DNA of 57,975 nucleotides from Laceyella putida (GTDB lineage: Bacteria > Bacillota > Bacilli > Thermoactinomycetales > Thermoactinomycetaceae), in NCBI RefSeq assembly GCF_042665195.1, contig NZ_JBHTBW010000017.1, forward strand, positions 1-57,975. Reading direction: 5' to 3'. This document shows positions 15,668 to 24,954 of this stretch, in pieces; position 1 is the stretch's first letter, and each line of letters starts with the position of its first letter. Made by a program: the position numbers and the translations under genes. The notes under the pieces were generated by a model. The model saw only the letters and a list, made by a program, of their open reading frames with translations, made no database searches and was not told where the DNA came from.

Positions 15668-17468
15668 GTTTTCCCTCCATCAAACCGCTTGCGTCCTGTT
15701 CTGTATTGCTATTTTCCTCGGGCTTGCTTCCCAGATGTTGCACATTGAACAACCGGGCATAGAGGCCACCTTCGCGTAGTAGCTCTTCATGCGTTCCCCG
15801 TTCAACCACTTTCCCCTGATCGACAACCAAGATTTGATCGGCATGGGTAATGGTGGACAAACGATGCGCCACAATGATGGTTGTCCGGTCTCTCGCCAGA
15901 CGTTCAAGCGACTCCTGTACTAGATGTTCTGATTGTAAATCAAGGGCCGACGTGGCCTCGTCAAGGATGAGGATGGCTGGGTTCTTCAAGAAGACCCTAG
16001 CCAAAGCGATCCGTTGCTTTTGGCCGCCTGACAGTTTTACGCCTCGTTCACCGATTTCCGTCTGGTACCCTTCCGGCAATCCCGTGATAAAGTCATGGGC
16101 GTTGGCCGCTTGGGCCGCTGCCACGATTTCGTCCATGGTCGCATCGATTTTGCCCATTCGGATATTTTCTTCAACCGAGCCGCTAAACAAAATGTTTTCC
16201 TGCAACACCAATCCCATATTCTGGCGCAAACTGGCCAGGGTAATCTCACGGAGTTCGTGTCCGTCTATGCGGATCTCCCCTTCCGTGACATCATAAAACC
16301 GAGGGAGAAGCGAGATGATGGAAGACTTTCCGCCACCGCTCGGTCCAACCAAAGCCACCGTTTGCCCCGGCTCAATCTCCAAATCGATTCCGTCCAAGAT
16401 CCAGTCTTGGCCCTCATGATAACGGAACCGGACTTGGGAGAACCGGACACTCCCCTTCACATCGGCAATTGGCTTGGCTCCCGGAAGATCGGTAATCTCA
16501 TACGCTTCATCCATAAATTCAAACACGCGATCCATCGATGCGAAAGCTTGAGTTAACGTGGTTGAAGAGTTGACCAAGCGGCGGATTGGATTGTAAATCA
16601 AACCCATATATCCGTAAAAAGCGGTCATTTCACCAATCGTTAATGTTCCTTGTATCACAAAATAACCGGATAGCGCAATCACGATGATGGGAGCCAAATC
16701 CGTTAGCGTATTGATTGAGGCGAACGTCTTGGCAACCCACTTCGTATGCGTCATCGCCTTATGGAGAAAATGTTGGTTTCGCTTTTCAAACTGCGTTTGT
16801 TCATACCCTTCCAAATGAAACGCCCGAATCACGGAAATGCCTTGAATCCGTTCATGCAGATGCCCTTGCAACTCGGCCAGTGCCTGCGAACGCTCCTTTG
16901 TGAACCGGCGCATGTTCTGGAAAAAATATTTCACAGCCACCCCATAAAACGGGAAAATGATGAGGGAGATGACAGTCATCAAGGGATCAAGATAAACCAT
17001 CATCCCGATCGCAATCACTAGAGTTGTAAAGTCAAGCCAGATATTCATCATCCCGGTGATGACAAATTCCTTGGTTTGTTCCACGTCGTTGATTACGCGC
17101 GAAATGATCTGGCCCACTTTTTGGTTTTGGTAAAACCGCAAGGATAGTTTTTGAATATGATCAAACAATAGATTACGAATATCGTATAATACTTTGTTTG
17201 CCGTCCATTGCGCAAAGTATTGCCGATAATACTCTACAGGCACGCGCACCACGGTAAATAAAAAGAAAGCCCCGGCGATGACCCAGGCCAGTTTTTCTAA
17301 TTTGTCTTGATTAGACAAATGAGAAAGCAGTAGATCATCCACTACGTATTTCAAGATTAAAGGCAGTAAGAGCGGGATACCAAATTTGATAATCCCGATT
17401 ACCATGGTAAGCGCAATCTCTTTCCAGTAGGGTTTGACAAATTGGAGATAGCGTCGCATACTCTCCAT
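15660..17468 (-). CDS. ABC exporter, fused membrane and ATPase half-transporter
   Basis: About 602 residues from the ATG at 17468 (MESMRRYLQF), which has a GGGAG upstream; the frame is open to 17543. Residues 1-310 form a six-helix type IV exporter membrane domain. The ATPase domain follows with Walker A GPSGGGKSS, Q-loop, signature LSGGQKQR, Walker B ILILDEATS and H-switch VAHRLS. It should work as a homodimer exporting a lipid, drug or peptide. It is coupled to the RsbT-like kinase gene. Confidence 0.92.
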   Translation of the reverse strand: MESMRRYLQFVKPYWKEIALTMVIGIIKFGIPLLLPLILKYVVDDLLLSHLSNQDKLEKLAWVIAGAFFLFTVVRVPVEYYRQYFAQWTANKVLYDIRNLLFDHIQKLSLRFYQNQKVGQIISRVINDVEQTKEFVITGMMNIWLDFTTLVIAIGMMVYLDPLMTVISLIIFPFYGVAVKYFFQNMRRFTKERSQALAELQGHLHERIQGISVIRAFHLEGYEQTQFEKRNQHFLHKAMTHTKWVAKTFASINTLTDLAPIIVIALSGYFVIQGTLTIGEMTAFYGYMGLIYNPIRRLVNSSTTLTQAFASMDRVFEFMDEAYEITDLPGAKPIADVKGSVRFSQVRFRYHEGQDWILDGIDLEIEPGQTVALVGPSGGGKSSIISLLPRFYDVTEGEIRIDGHELREITLASLRQNMGLVLQENILFSGSVEENIRMGKIDATMDEIVAAAQAANAHDFITGLPEGYQTEIGERGVKLSGGQKQRIALARVFLKNPAILILDEATSALDLQSEHLVQESLERLARDRTTIIVAHRLSTITHADQILVVDQGKVVERGTHEELLREGGLYARLFNVQHLGSKPEENSNTEQDASGLMEGKHA

Positions 17469-17599
17469 CCAATTCAACTCCCGAACAATGAACATGGACA
17501 CGGTACCCATTATAGCAAAGGAAAATAGAGAGTATGTGAACAACGCCGAGAAATTCCTTTTACGAATCTAAACGGTTCCGTGCCCCCAAAAGTTATTGT

Positions 17600-18829
17600 C
17601 TATTTTATGACAGATTGATAAACGATGCGGGCCAGTTCTTTTCTCACCTGATTGATATTGGGTCCCGTGCGTACAGGATGGACTCGATTCGTCAACAAGA
17701 TCACGACCACTTTCTCTTCCGGCGCCACAAAGAGCGACGTACCTGTAAAACCAGTATGGCCAAAGGTCGTCGATTTAGCAAATGGTCCCATATACCAAGA
17801 CTGGTTCAATTCCCATCCCAAGCCGCGGTATGCGTCGGAGATGTGCCCCGTTTGCAGCCCAATCATGGCGCGCACTGAAGATGGCTGAAGAATCTGTTTG
17901 TCTTTCCAAACCCCTTTATTTAAAAAGAGCGCGGCCACCTTCGCCAGATCCTCGGCAGAGCTGAATAAGCCCGCATGTCCCGCCACTCCCCCCAACGCCC
18001 AAGCCGTTTCATCGTGCACCTGTCCCCAAACCAATCCCCGCTTGGTGTTTGTCTGCATCTCTGTCGCCGCAATCCGTTTCTGAAGCCATGCCGGAGGTCG
18101 ATACATGGTGGAATGCAAGCCCAGCGGTTTCAAGATGGTTTTCTGCACATAACGATCCAAGGAAACGCCACTTGTCGCTTTCACCAACTCCCCCAACACG
18201 ATGTAGCCAACATCGCTATAGATGACTTTCGTGTTTGGCTGCGTCTCCAACTCTTTAGCGAACGCGGCTTGAATCAAGTTCGCATTCTTAGTGACCGGTT
18301 GATTGGGTCGCACGAGCGAGGCTGGCAGTCCGCTCGTATGGGACAGCAGTTGCCGCACAGTGACATGGCTTTTTCCATTGGAAGAAAAGTCTGGAATATA
18401 TCTGGCCACTGGTGCGTCCAACTCGATTTTTCCCTCCTCATGCAACTTCATCACGGCCATCGCCGTAAAGATTTTGCTGAGCGACGCAATATCATAGATG
18501 GTCTGATTGCTCGCGCGTTGTGGCTGTTTAGCCGGCCTTTTCCGATCGTCCTGGTAACGGTAGGCATAGCCGAACGATCGCAGGTATTCCGTCCGTCCAG
18601 CTTGGGCGACCAACACCGTGCCACCTGAAAAAACTCCTTGGTCAATCGCCTTTTCCATCAGTTGATCTATTTGTTTAAGACGCTCCACTGATAAGCGCCC
18701 CGCTTTCCCGTATCCGTTGAATTCAAAGAGCGGTGGATTTCCGTAGGCAAGAATGGTGACCAGCACGATAAACAGGAGCACGATTCCTGTCCCCCAATCC
18801 CGCCTCTTTTGGTTCAATAAGCTTCGCAT
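17600..18829 (-). CDS. Membrane-anchored serine hydrolase, beta-lactamase/PBP4* fold
   Basis: A 409-residue protein with one amino-terminal membrane segment (residues about 13-30) and an extracellular beta-lactamase class C-like domain. The SxxK motif is in IASLSKIFT and the YxN-equivalent in YSDVGY, where Asp replaces Asn, as in many esterase-like members. HTGFTGTS supplies the third box. It could be a carboxypeptidase, esterase or D-amino-acid peptidase acting at the cell wall; the sequence does not decide. The gene is monocistronic, between codY and the ABC exporter. Confidence 0.85.
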   Translation of the reverse strand: MRSLLNQKRRDWGTGIVLLFIVLVTILAYGNPPLFEFNGYGKAGRLSVERLKQIDQLMEKAIDQGVFSGGTVLVAQAGRTEYLRSFGYAYRYQDDRKRPAKQPQRASNQTIYDIASLSKIFTAMAVMKLHEEGKIELDAPVARYIPDFSSNGKSHVTVRQLLSHTSGLPASLVRPNQPVTKNANLIQAAFAKELETQPNTKVIYSDVGYIVLGELVKATSGVSLDRYVQKTILKPLGLHSTMYRPPAWLQKRIAATEMQTNTKRGLVWGQVHDETAWALGGVAGHAGLFSSAEDLAKVAALFLNKGVWKDKQILQPSSVRAMIGLQTGHISDAYRGLGWELNQSWYMGPFAKSTTFGHTGFTGTSLFVAPEEKVVVILLTNRVHPVRTGPNINQVRKELARIVYQSVIK

Positions 18830-18937
18830 GACTCCCCCTCAACTAAAACCACACGTGTCATTTCCCATTCCATCGTCCCATTTCCCCCACAATTAATCAC
18901 ATTATACCGCAACGTTCCTGAATTTTCATTCAAAAAA

Positions 18938-18972
18938 AGAAGACCCGAAACTCCTCAATGAGTTTCGGGTCC
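18938..18972 (-). terminator. codY terminator
   Basis: Minus-strand stem ACCCGAAACT ... AGTTTCGGGT followed by TCTTCTTTTTTT, just after the codY stop. Confidence 0.9.
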
Positions 18973-18978
18973 GTTCGA

Positions 18979-19758
18979 TTAGTGACGGGCTTTTTCTAAA
19001 GCTGGGAGCAATTTGGGGTTGAGGATTTTGATGTAGGTTCCTTTCATCCCCAATGAACGGGATTCCACGACACCAGCCGATTCCAATTTGCGCAGGGCGT
19101 TGACGATCACGGAACGGGTAATGCCGACACGGTCCGCGATCTTGCTGGCAACCAAGAGCCCTTCCAATCCGTCTAATTCGTTAAAGATATGCTCAGCCGC
19201 TTCCAACTCACTGAAGGAGAGCGAGTTGATCGCGAGTTGCACCACCGCACGACTCCGTGCTTCTTCTTCTACTTGTCCGGCACGCTCACGCAGAATTTCC
19301 ATGCCTACTACGGTTGCCCCATACTCAGCCAAGATGAGGTCATCTTCGCCGAATTCAGCGTTCAAGCGGGACAGTACCAGCGTACCCAAGTGATCTCCAC
19401 CGCCGATGATGGGCACCAAAGTGGTAAATCCTTGACGGAACATGTCTTTCATTTCCGTTGGATAAGCGGTGTACGGACTTTCTACGCCCACGTTTGGCAT
19501 GGTTTTGTCCACTTCCATCAACAGCTTGGCATAATCGGTTGGGAATTCGCGCGTTTTGATGTATTGGGCCATCCGCTCGTTTTCTACCTCATGGTTAATG
19601 GCCAAGCCCAACATTTTGCCCTCCGGGCTCACTACGAAAATGTTTGCACCGATGATGTCGCACAGTGCTTGCGCGACTTCGTCAAAGTCCACCAAATGAT
19701 GACCTACGTTTCTTTGAAGAATTTTTGAGATACGGCGAGTTTTTGTTAACAGATCCAT
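18979..19758 (-). CDS. codY: GTP- and branched-chain-amino-acid-sensing repressor CodY
   Basis: A 259-residue CodY of normal length: an amino-terminal GAF domain that binds branched-chain amino acids, and a carboxy-terminal winged helix-turn-helix around ASKIADRVGITRSVIVNALRK. CodY represses nitrogen- and stationary-phase genes when GTP and Ile/Leu/Val are high. The start ATG follows TAGGAGGC. In Bacillus codY usually follows clpYQ (hslVU); here it stands alone with its own terminator, which is a different setting. Confidence 0.97.
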   Translation of the reverse strand: MDLLTKTRRISKILQRNVGHHLVDFDEVAQALCDIIGANIFVVSPEGKMLGLAINHEVENERMAQYIKTREFPTDYAKLLMEVDKTMPNVGVESPYTAYPTEMKDMFRQGFTTLVPIIGGGDHLGTLVLSRLNAEFGEDDLILAEYGATVVGMEILRERAGQVEEEARSRAVVQLAINSLSFSELEAAEHIFNELDGLEGLLVASKIADRVGITRSVIVNALRKLESAGVVESRSLGMKGTYIKILNPKLLPALEKARH

Positions 19759-19976
19759 TGCTAAATGCCTCCTAGTAATTTGATACAGTTTGTATGTTTA
19801 TTGAGCCGTCCATACTGACGTCCGATTGGGCTCCAGGACGATCTTGTTAGGGATTAACTTGGGAAAGTAGGATAACACTTACCTATTATGCGACATTTCA
19901 TTTGGAACGCAATTTGATTTTTGTGAACAATTTTTGACTTTTATACCTATTTTAAATTATTCCCTTCAGCAAGTAG

Positions 19977-20501
19977 TTATAGCGGTGTAGCCAAAGAAGG
20001 GCGCCACAAAATCAATTCCACTTTCCCATCAATCAAGGTAAAAGGAACGAGTCCAACGCCGGAATATCGGCTATCCCTTGAGGCATAGCGATGGCGATTA
20101 TCTCCCATGACAAAAACGGTCTCTTTCCTTACCTTGACCGGTCCAAAATCCCCGTCTTCGATCAAGCTGTCGATATACGGTTCCCGCACCTGCTTTCCAT
20201 TGCGATACAGTCTTCCTTGGCGTATCTCAATGGTGTCTCCCGGTAACCCAATCACCCGCTTCACCAGATAACGCTCTGGATCAGACGGATCGCGGAAGGT
20301 GATCACATCACCCACCTTTGGTTTGTCCAACAAAAACTGGAATTTGTTGATCAATAAATGATCTCCATCGTGCAAAGTCGGCTGCATGGAAGTGCCATTC
20401 ACCACAGAGAATGCAATCCCGTAATGATTGACTGTCCAAGCAAATAGGCAGGCATATATCAGTAACATCGCCCAACCATATAGCCGTCTTACTTGCAACA
20501 T
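19977..20501 (-). CDS. Type I signal peptidase
   Basis: About 174 residues from ATG 20501, eight bases after GGAG; the frame is open to 20531 without a ribosome site. One amino-terminal membrane anchor (about 10-28), then the S26 catalytic domain: Ser38 in NGTSMQPTL, Lys81 in YLVKRVIGLPGD, and the box GDNRHRYASRDSR. It cleaves Sec and Tat signal peptides outside the membrane. Codons 50-62 (20316-20354), between the catalytic Ser and Lys, are copied exactly as spacer 2 of the left CRISPR-like array. The 5' end lies 13 bp from a decayed ntdP-like gene. Confidence 0.94.
   Translation of the reverse strand: MLQVRRLYGWAMLLIYACLFAWTVNHYGIAFSVVNGTSMQPTLHDGDHLLINKFQFLLDKPKVGDVITFRDPSDPERYLVKRVIGLPGDTIEIRQGRLYRNGKQVREPYIDSLIEDGDFGPVKVRKETVFVMGDNRHRYASRDSRYSGVGLVPFTLIDGKVELILWRPSLATPL
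20316..20354 (+). other. Chromosomal match to left-array spacer 2
   Basis: The plus strand is identical over 39 of 39 nt to 3177-3215. The two bases before it (AC) also agree with the end of the repeat; the base after it does not. Flanks on the plus strand are CCCAC before and TAAAT after. Array RNA made from the left leader would have this plus-strand sequence and so be complementary to the signal peptidase mRNA. Confidence 0.97.
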
Positions 20502-20514
20502 CTCATCCACTCCA

Positions 20515-20997
20515 TCAACCTTCTTCTGCAATAGTCAGGTACTGATGATACCAATATGGAGCGAACTCAGGAGCAAATGGTTCCGCACGGCGATGAATTT
20601 TATTTTCCAACTTCTCTTTCGCCTTAAACACCTGTTCGCAACCTTCACAGGATATTGATATATAAGGCGATTTTTGGCAAATTCATCCTCATCTATCCAG
20701 CGATGGCGACCAGGTTCCACAGAGGGTTCGAAGTCGTAATTGGAGTGGCGTTGTCCACATCGTAGCGCTTAAGCTGAAACGCCTCGGCACACAGCACAAC
20801 CGTATGGAACCAATCAAGTTTGGAAAAATGACAAACTGCCAATTTAGACGTCTCCCACACATCCCCATCTTTTTCTACCATTTGTGTATGATAGTTGGCA
20901 AGTATCAATGACTCATCTGTTCACAAAATGACGGGTTTTTTCCAAACTATGTAAATGATCCTTCCGTGTTTATAACTCTCCACTTAAACGGTATCAT
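20515..20997 (-). pseudogene. Decayed nucleoside tri-/diphosphatase gene (NtdP/YgaC-like, DUF402)
   Basis: Pieces of a YgaC-like protein run along the minus strand in order but in different frames: SYKHGRIIYIVWKKPVIL (about 20980-20928), QMVEKDGDVWETSKLAV then HFSKLDWFHTVV, SNYDFEPSVEPGRHRWIDED, and finally RRAEPFAPEFAPYWYHQYL near the stop at 20515. They match the order in Bacillus YgaC, including the closing GPFAPEF-like block. At least three frame changes and a stop separate them, so no full protein can be made. DUF402 NtdP enzymes hydrolyse nucleoside tri- and diphosphates. The likely original start is ATG 20997. Confidence 0.72.
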
Positions 20998-21437
20998 CAA
21001 CGTGAAGTGCGGTTTGATTCACTTTTTGCACCCTATTTTTCTTTATTTCCAAAAAAAGAAAAAGATAAAACATCCAAAACTCAGAATTTAATACAATTGC
21101 TTTTTTGGGTTGATTTACCAGATATTCGCGTGTAGAAGGCGGGGCAGTCACAGTAACTGTCACACTTGGGATTACCCTCTTTCCCCTTCGTTCGGCACTC
21201 CGCTTTGCCAGTCCTTCCCAATCCATAGCTTTGAATTGGATATTTTTCGAACATTGCGAAATTGGATGGGCCACTCTGCTGACTTGCTTCGCACACGCGT
21301 TTTTCCTTAACTTACCACAATCCCGACAGAAAAGAAAAAGAAAAACCGAACCAAAAGTCCGGTTTTTGTGACGATTCTGTGTACGCTTTTGCCGCAGGCA
21401 TATTCGGTGCTTCGGTGGAGCATGCCACAATGAGCAT
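20998..21437. other. Intergenic region upstream of the decayed ntdP
   Basis: A long minus-strand open frame covers most of it (20984-21430), but it has no ribosome site, runs through a terminator-like hairpin at 21341-21370 (AAAACCG ... CCGGTTTTT) and shows no family resemblance. I see no supported gene. Confidence 0.45.
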
Positions 21438-22316
21438 TCACTGTTTCTGCATATTCATATCTTGGTATGAGGACAGATCTCTATCTTTGCGGGCAAGCAG
21501 GTTGGCCCCCATCTCAATTGAGCGCTCCTTGGCTCGCAGCACTGCCCGTTTCATCGCTTCAGCCACTTCATATTGGCGCAATATCTCCAATCCCGCCATC
21601 GTCGTTCCGCCTGGCGAAGTCACTTCATGACGCAGTTGTCCCGCTTCTTTTCCCGTCTCCACCAGCATATGCGCCGCTCCCAACAGCGTTTGGACGGTTA
21701 ATTGGCGAGCCGTTTCGGCTGATAATCCCGCCTGGACCCCCGCCGCTTGGAGTGCTTCCACCATATAGTAAAAGTAGGCCGGACCACTGCCTGACAATCC
21801 GGTGACAGCGTCCATGGCCCCCTCATTGACCCGAATCACCGAACCAATACTCTTGAATATGCGCTCTGCCATGGACAGCTGCTCCTCCGCCACCCCGTTT
21901 CCCCCACATAGTGCCGTCGCGGATAAACCGACCGCACAAGAGGTGTTGGGCATGGCGCGAACCACAGCCATCCGGCCCCCCAGGGCTTGCGCGATGGTTT
22001 CGGTCGAAATTCCGGCGACAACGGAGATGAATAATTGTTCACGACTTAAACGCGACCTCCATTCGGATAAAGCTTCCAACACATCTTTCGGTTTTACCGC
22101 CAGAATCACGATATCCGCTTGGGCAACATGGCCGATTGTTTGTTTGTCCGCGGTCAAGTGATATCGGTCGATCAATTCCGATAAGCGAAGCTGATCGGTG
22201 CGGTTGACCAGTGAGATTTTATCACTGGTCACTTCTTGTTTCGCGAGCAACCCGGCCAAAATGGACTCTGCCATCGAACCAGCGCCAATAAAACCAATTG
22301 TCCGCTCTCTTAACAT
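21438..22316 (-). CDS. proC: Pyrroline-5-carboxylate reductase
   Basis: A 292-residue enzyme for the last step of proline synthesis (NAD(P)H-dependent reduction of pyrroline-5-carboxylate). Rossmann motif GFIGAGSMAESI is at residues 8-19, with AVKPKDV and VVAGIS after it, then the family signatures MPNTSCAVG, GLSGSGPAYFYY and the closing substrate loop EVTSPGGTT. Length is about 15 residues above typical, all at the carboxy end. The start ATG follows AAGGGGGAG. A T-box leader lies directly upstream, so expression should rise when the matching tRNA is uncharged. Confidence 0.95.
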   Translation of the reverse strand: MLRERTIGFIGAGSMAESILAGLLAKQEVTSDKISLVNRTDQLRLSELIDRYHLTADKQTIGHVAQADIVILAVKPKDVLEALSEWRSRLSREQLFISVVAGISTETIAQALGGRMAVVRAMPNTSCAVGLSATALCGGNGVAEEQLSMAERIFKSIGSVIRVNEGAMDAVTGLSGSGPAYFYYMVEALQAAGVQAGLSAETARQLTVQTLLGAAHMLVETGKEAGQLRHEVTSPGGTTMAGLEILRQYEVAEAMKRAVLRAKERSIEMGANLLARKDRDLSSYQDMNMQKQ

Positions 22317-22340
22317 GTCTGCTCCCCCTTATTAAAAATA

Positions 22341-22620
22341 AAAACACCCCCTTACGCCCCAAAGGACGAAAGAGGGTGTTCTTCCGCGGTACCACCTTTG
22401 TTGGCACGCGATTCACTCACGTGCCCAACTCCATGCGATTGTCCATCGCAACCTGATAACGGGAAGGATCCCGAACTGGCTCTTCACCAGTCGCATCGGA
22501 GAATGGGTTCGAACAGCCATACTGGCAAGGCCTCTCAACCGATGGGCCTCACTCTCTGTACAGTTGGACTTGCTCTACTAGTCCTCGTCATCGCGTTTGT
22601 TCCGAATTATTTCTTAATAT
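22341..22620 (-). promoter_or_regulatory. T-box riboswitch leader of proC
   Basis: The minus strand carries the T-box AAAGGTGGTACCGCGG (22381-22398), followed by a terminator whose arms are AACACCCTC ... GGGGGTGTT plus Ts (22341-22381). Upstream is a stem I region with AGTAGAGC, AGAGAGTGAGG and GGTTGAGAGGCC. A CCC within GAACCC (about 22500) is in a plausible specifier place and would fit tRNA-Pro and the proC gene, but I am not certain of that alignment. Confidence 0.92.
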
Positions 22621-22962
22621 TATGCAAAAGCCTGTATAGAAAGTCAAGTAAAAAATTGCATCTTGTGTTAACAATCCATGTGGATCTCATCAAATGGAGA
22701 AAACTTCCACCCCATCCGCAAGAAATATTGAGGGAACAGTCAGAAAATATTATTCCGACGAATCATACCAACCGTTTTCAACATTAAAATTTTATATCCA
22801 ATTTCATATATCAACAGAAATAACATGCTTGTTTACAAATTAGACAAGAATTCATATACAAGAAAAAATGATTTGTTTAATGAATTTTAAATTGAAAGCG
22901 CATTCAAAGTGTAGTATTCTTAATACTATATAGGTATCCTAAAAATGAGAAAGGGTTTGGAT
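22621..22962. other. AT-rich intergenic region
   Basis: No gene seen. It should contain the promoter of the proC leader on the minus strand, but no strong -35/-10 pair stands out. Confidence 0.4.
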
Positions 22963-22991
22963 CAAAAAAAATCTGCCTAAGTTAGGCAGAC
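22963..22991 (-). terminator. Terminator after the GNAT gene
   Basis: Minus-strand TCTGCCT-aactt-AGGCAGA followed by eight Ts. Confidence 0.85.
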
Positions 22992-23032
22992 AACAATGCA
23001 TGTCATTCCCTTATAACAAATAAAAAGAAAAA

Positions 23033-23479
23033 CTAACCAGTACGTTCATGTGGACCGGAAGATACCGAGTAAAGTTCCTTTTCCAAACGCGTAGAACAAC
23101 TATTGGTATATCCAAGGTACTGATAAAAAGGAAACAACTTTTCCGTACCTTCGTCCACCGTGATCCAAATCCTTTTCACACCCTTTTGCAAAAAGCGTTG
23201 CTCCAATTCGCGCACCAGCATCGTGCCAACTTTGCGCTTTTGGTACTCAGGATGAACAGCCAAGCAGTAGAAGAACCCCGTATGCCCATCCATGGTACCC
23301 ACTATCGCTCCCACCACTCTTTTATCCGGCGCTTCTGCTACGATTACCAAATCACGATCAAAGCCTAGTTGCTCTGCCAAGACTTGTAGTGTTTCTTTTT
23401 CTTGCTCGTGTGATGCGGTCATTTGCCAGATCTGGGAGACATCATGGGCATCGGCAAGCTGAAAAGACCGTAGGCGCAT
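23033..23479 (-). CDS. GNAT-family N-acetyltransferase
   Basis: A 148-residue single-domain acetyltransferase. The acetyl-CoA site is visible as LAVHPEYQKRKVGTMLV (R/Q-x-x-G-x-G/A type, around residue 72-88), followed by a beta strand and the FYQYLGYT closing motif. The substrate cannot be told from the sequence. It is a single gene with its own terminator. Confidence 0.85.
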   Translation of the reverse strand: MRLRSFQLADAHDVSQIWQMTASHEQEKETLQVLAEQLGFDRDLVIVAEAPDKRVVGAIVGTMDGHTGFFYCLAVHPEYQKRKVGTMLVRELEQRFLQKGVKRIWITVDEGTEKLFPFYQYLGYTNSCSTRLEKELYSVSSGPHERTG

Positions 23480-23576
23480 AAAGTTTCTCCTCCAATGGGG
23501 AAATATACATCTAATTTGGCTTTTTTATTGTAACTCAAGATTGATTTCCATTTCAATCCGAGTCTGTATGGAAGGT

Positions 23577-24293
23577 TTATCTAGAACATACAGGTTTCAG
23601 CTCTTTTGCCGCCTTCCATAGCCAAGGTACATAGAATGCCAACGTCAAGCCCAAAAAGACTGAAAATGTCGACAATGACCAATGAACGACTACCGAACCG
23701 GCCAGCAGCATGATCCAAATGCTGAGGGACCACCAACTCAACCGACGGGAAAAACCCTGGGTGTAAAACATGGCGGCGGTATAAATAAAGCCCCCGACCG
23801 CTAAACATGATGGGGCAAACACGGTGGCAAGGTGTGAGAGCAAGGCATCCCATTCTTTGACATGATGCAGTAAAGCAGTGGTCGGCATATGAACAAGGTA
23901 CTTCAACAAAACCGGATACAACACCATTTGAATCACATAATGAAGCGCAAGCGCTGCATTGCCTATCAACTGAATCATCCAAGCCCATTGCAGAATCAAC
24001 CGAAATTGTTTGTCCAAGGCGTAAGTCAAAATGCCGAAAGTGCTGACAAAACTCAAACTGGATAAGAGCAGACTTGACCAAGAAACCGTCACAAGCCATT
24101 CATTTTGCACGATAAACTTCGTCCGCATGACCCAACTTCCATTCATGGCATGGACGAGCACAAAGAGCATGAAGAGGCCAGCCAACCCATGCAAGCAGGC
24201 AGAACTTCTAAAAACCCAGGCAAACCACATTCTTCTTGCTCCAGAAGATGATGACGCCAACACCGCTTTCACCTTTGGGAGTCCTCTTGCCAT
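23577..24293 (-). CDS. Polytopic membrane protein of unknown function
   Basis: About 238 residues from ATG 24293, behind GAGGGGGGAAAG. Some seven hydrophobic segments lie at roughly 28-45, 65-90, 100-125, 145-170, 180-195 and on to 225, with several His residues (LHGLAG, HVKEW, HLATV) in or near helices. No known motif is recognised; the His placement could suit heme or metal binding but this is speculative. No partner gene. Confidence 0.6.
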   Translation of the reverse strand: MARGLPKVKAVLASSSSGARRMWFAWVFRSSACLHGLAGLFMLFVLVHAMNGSWVMRTKFIVQNEWLVTVSWSSLLLSSLSFVSTFGILTYALDKQFRLILQWAWMIQLIGNAALALHYVIQMVLYPVLLKYLVHMPTTALLHHVKEWDALLSHLATVFAPSCLAVGGFIYTAAMFYTQGFSRRLSWWSLSIWIMLLAGSVVVHWSLSTFSVFLGLTLAFYVPWLWKAAKELKPVCSR

Positions 24294-24354
24294 CTTTCCC
24301 CCCCTCACCTGCCATACCTATCCCCTCTTCTTATTTTAGCATATTTGCGTAAGA

Positions 24355-24420
24355 AGTCCCCCACTTCTAAAGTGGCGGGATGAATGGTGTTTTGTTTAGT
24401 ATCCCCATTACGGGGATGTT
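24355..24420. mobile_element. Candidate IS200/IS605-family end
   Basis: A hairpin-forming stretch (CCACTTctaAAGTGGcggGATGAATGG, written here in parts) resembles the 3' ends of IS200/IS605 elements, which carry such subterminal hairpins. No tnpA or tnpB remains. It lies about 60 bp from the broken uvsE gene, so it may mark the event that damaged that gene. Confidence 0.4.
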
Positions 24421-24459
24421 TATAACAAACTTTTTTCTAGGCAGGAAAGAAAGGAGACT

Positions 24460-24883
24460 TTATAGAAAACAAGGTACGCACATATGTGCTGTACTTTGAT
24501 AAAAGCGAAACAACGCTCCATCCTTCCGCTTGGCCTCTATCATGACATCCAGTTGATCAATATGGGAAGCGGCCATCGTTAGAAAAGGATAGATATCATC
24601 CAACTCCACATAATCCGCATGCCCTCGATGATCCGTTTCACTTTTGGGACTGAGATATGGATCTTGGGGGAAAACGGTTCCCCTGACCAAGTAGACACAA
24701 CTCTCGGCCTTAAGCTTTCCACGGTTTCCCCTTGGTGATTGCAGCGGTGGTGATGAGAATGATTTTTTCCATCGTAAGTTTCGGCTGTCCAATTTGTTGA
24801 AAAGCTTTCACTGTCATGGTTTTGGCTGGCGATGCGTTTTTCACATGACTGCTCATCGCCACAAACCCAAAGCGCACAATCAT
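24460..24883 (-). pseudogene. UV damage endonuclease (UvsE) with a large internal deletion
   Basis: The opening MIVRFGFVAMSSHVKNASP at 24883 is the UvsE amino end, and DPYLSPKSETDHRGHADYV followed by DVMIEAKRKDGAL near 24500-24640 is the UvsE carboxy end. Only about 140 codons remain of a protein near 300, and the two ends are in different frames. The metal-binding middle of the TIM barrel is gone, so it cannot act in alternative excision repair. Confidence 0.8.
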
Positions 24884-24954
24884 ACGATCACCCTTCGTAG
24901 CATGCCCCTTGCTTTTATTTGCCACTCGAGTGGCGGGCCGTCACCCTTTGCATA

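Noticed and set aside
20984..21430. A 148-residue minus-strand protein before the decayed ntdP
   Set aside because: No ribosome site, a terminator-like hairpin inside it, and mixed low-complexity peptide.
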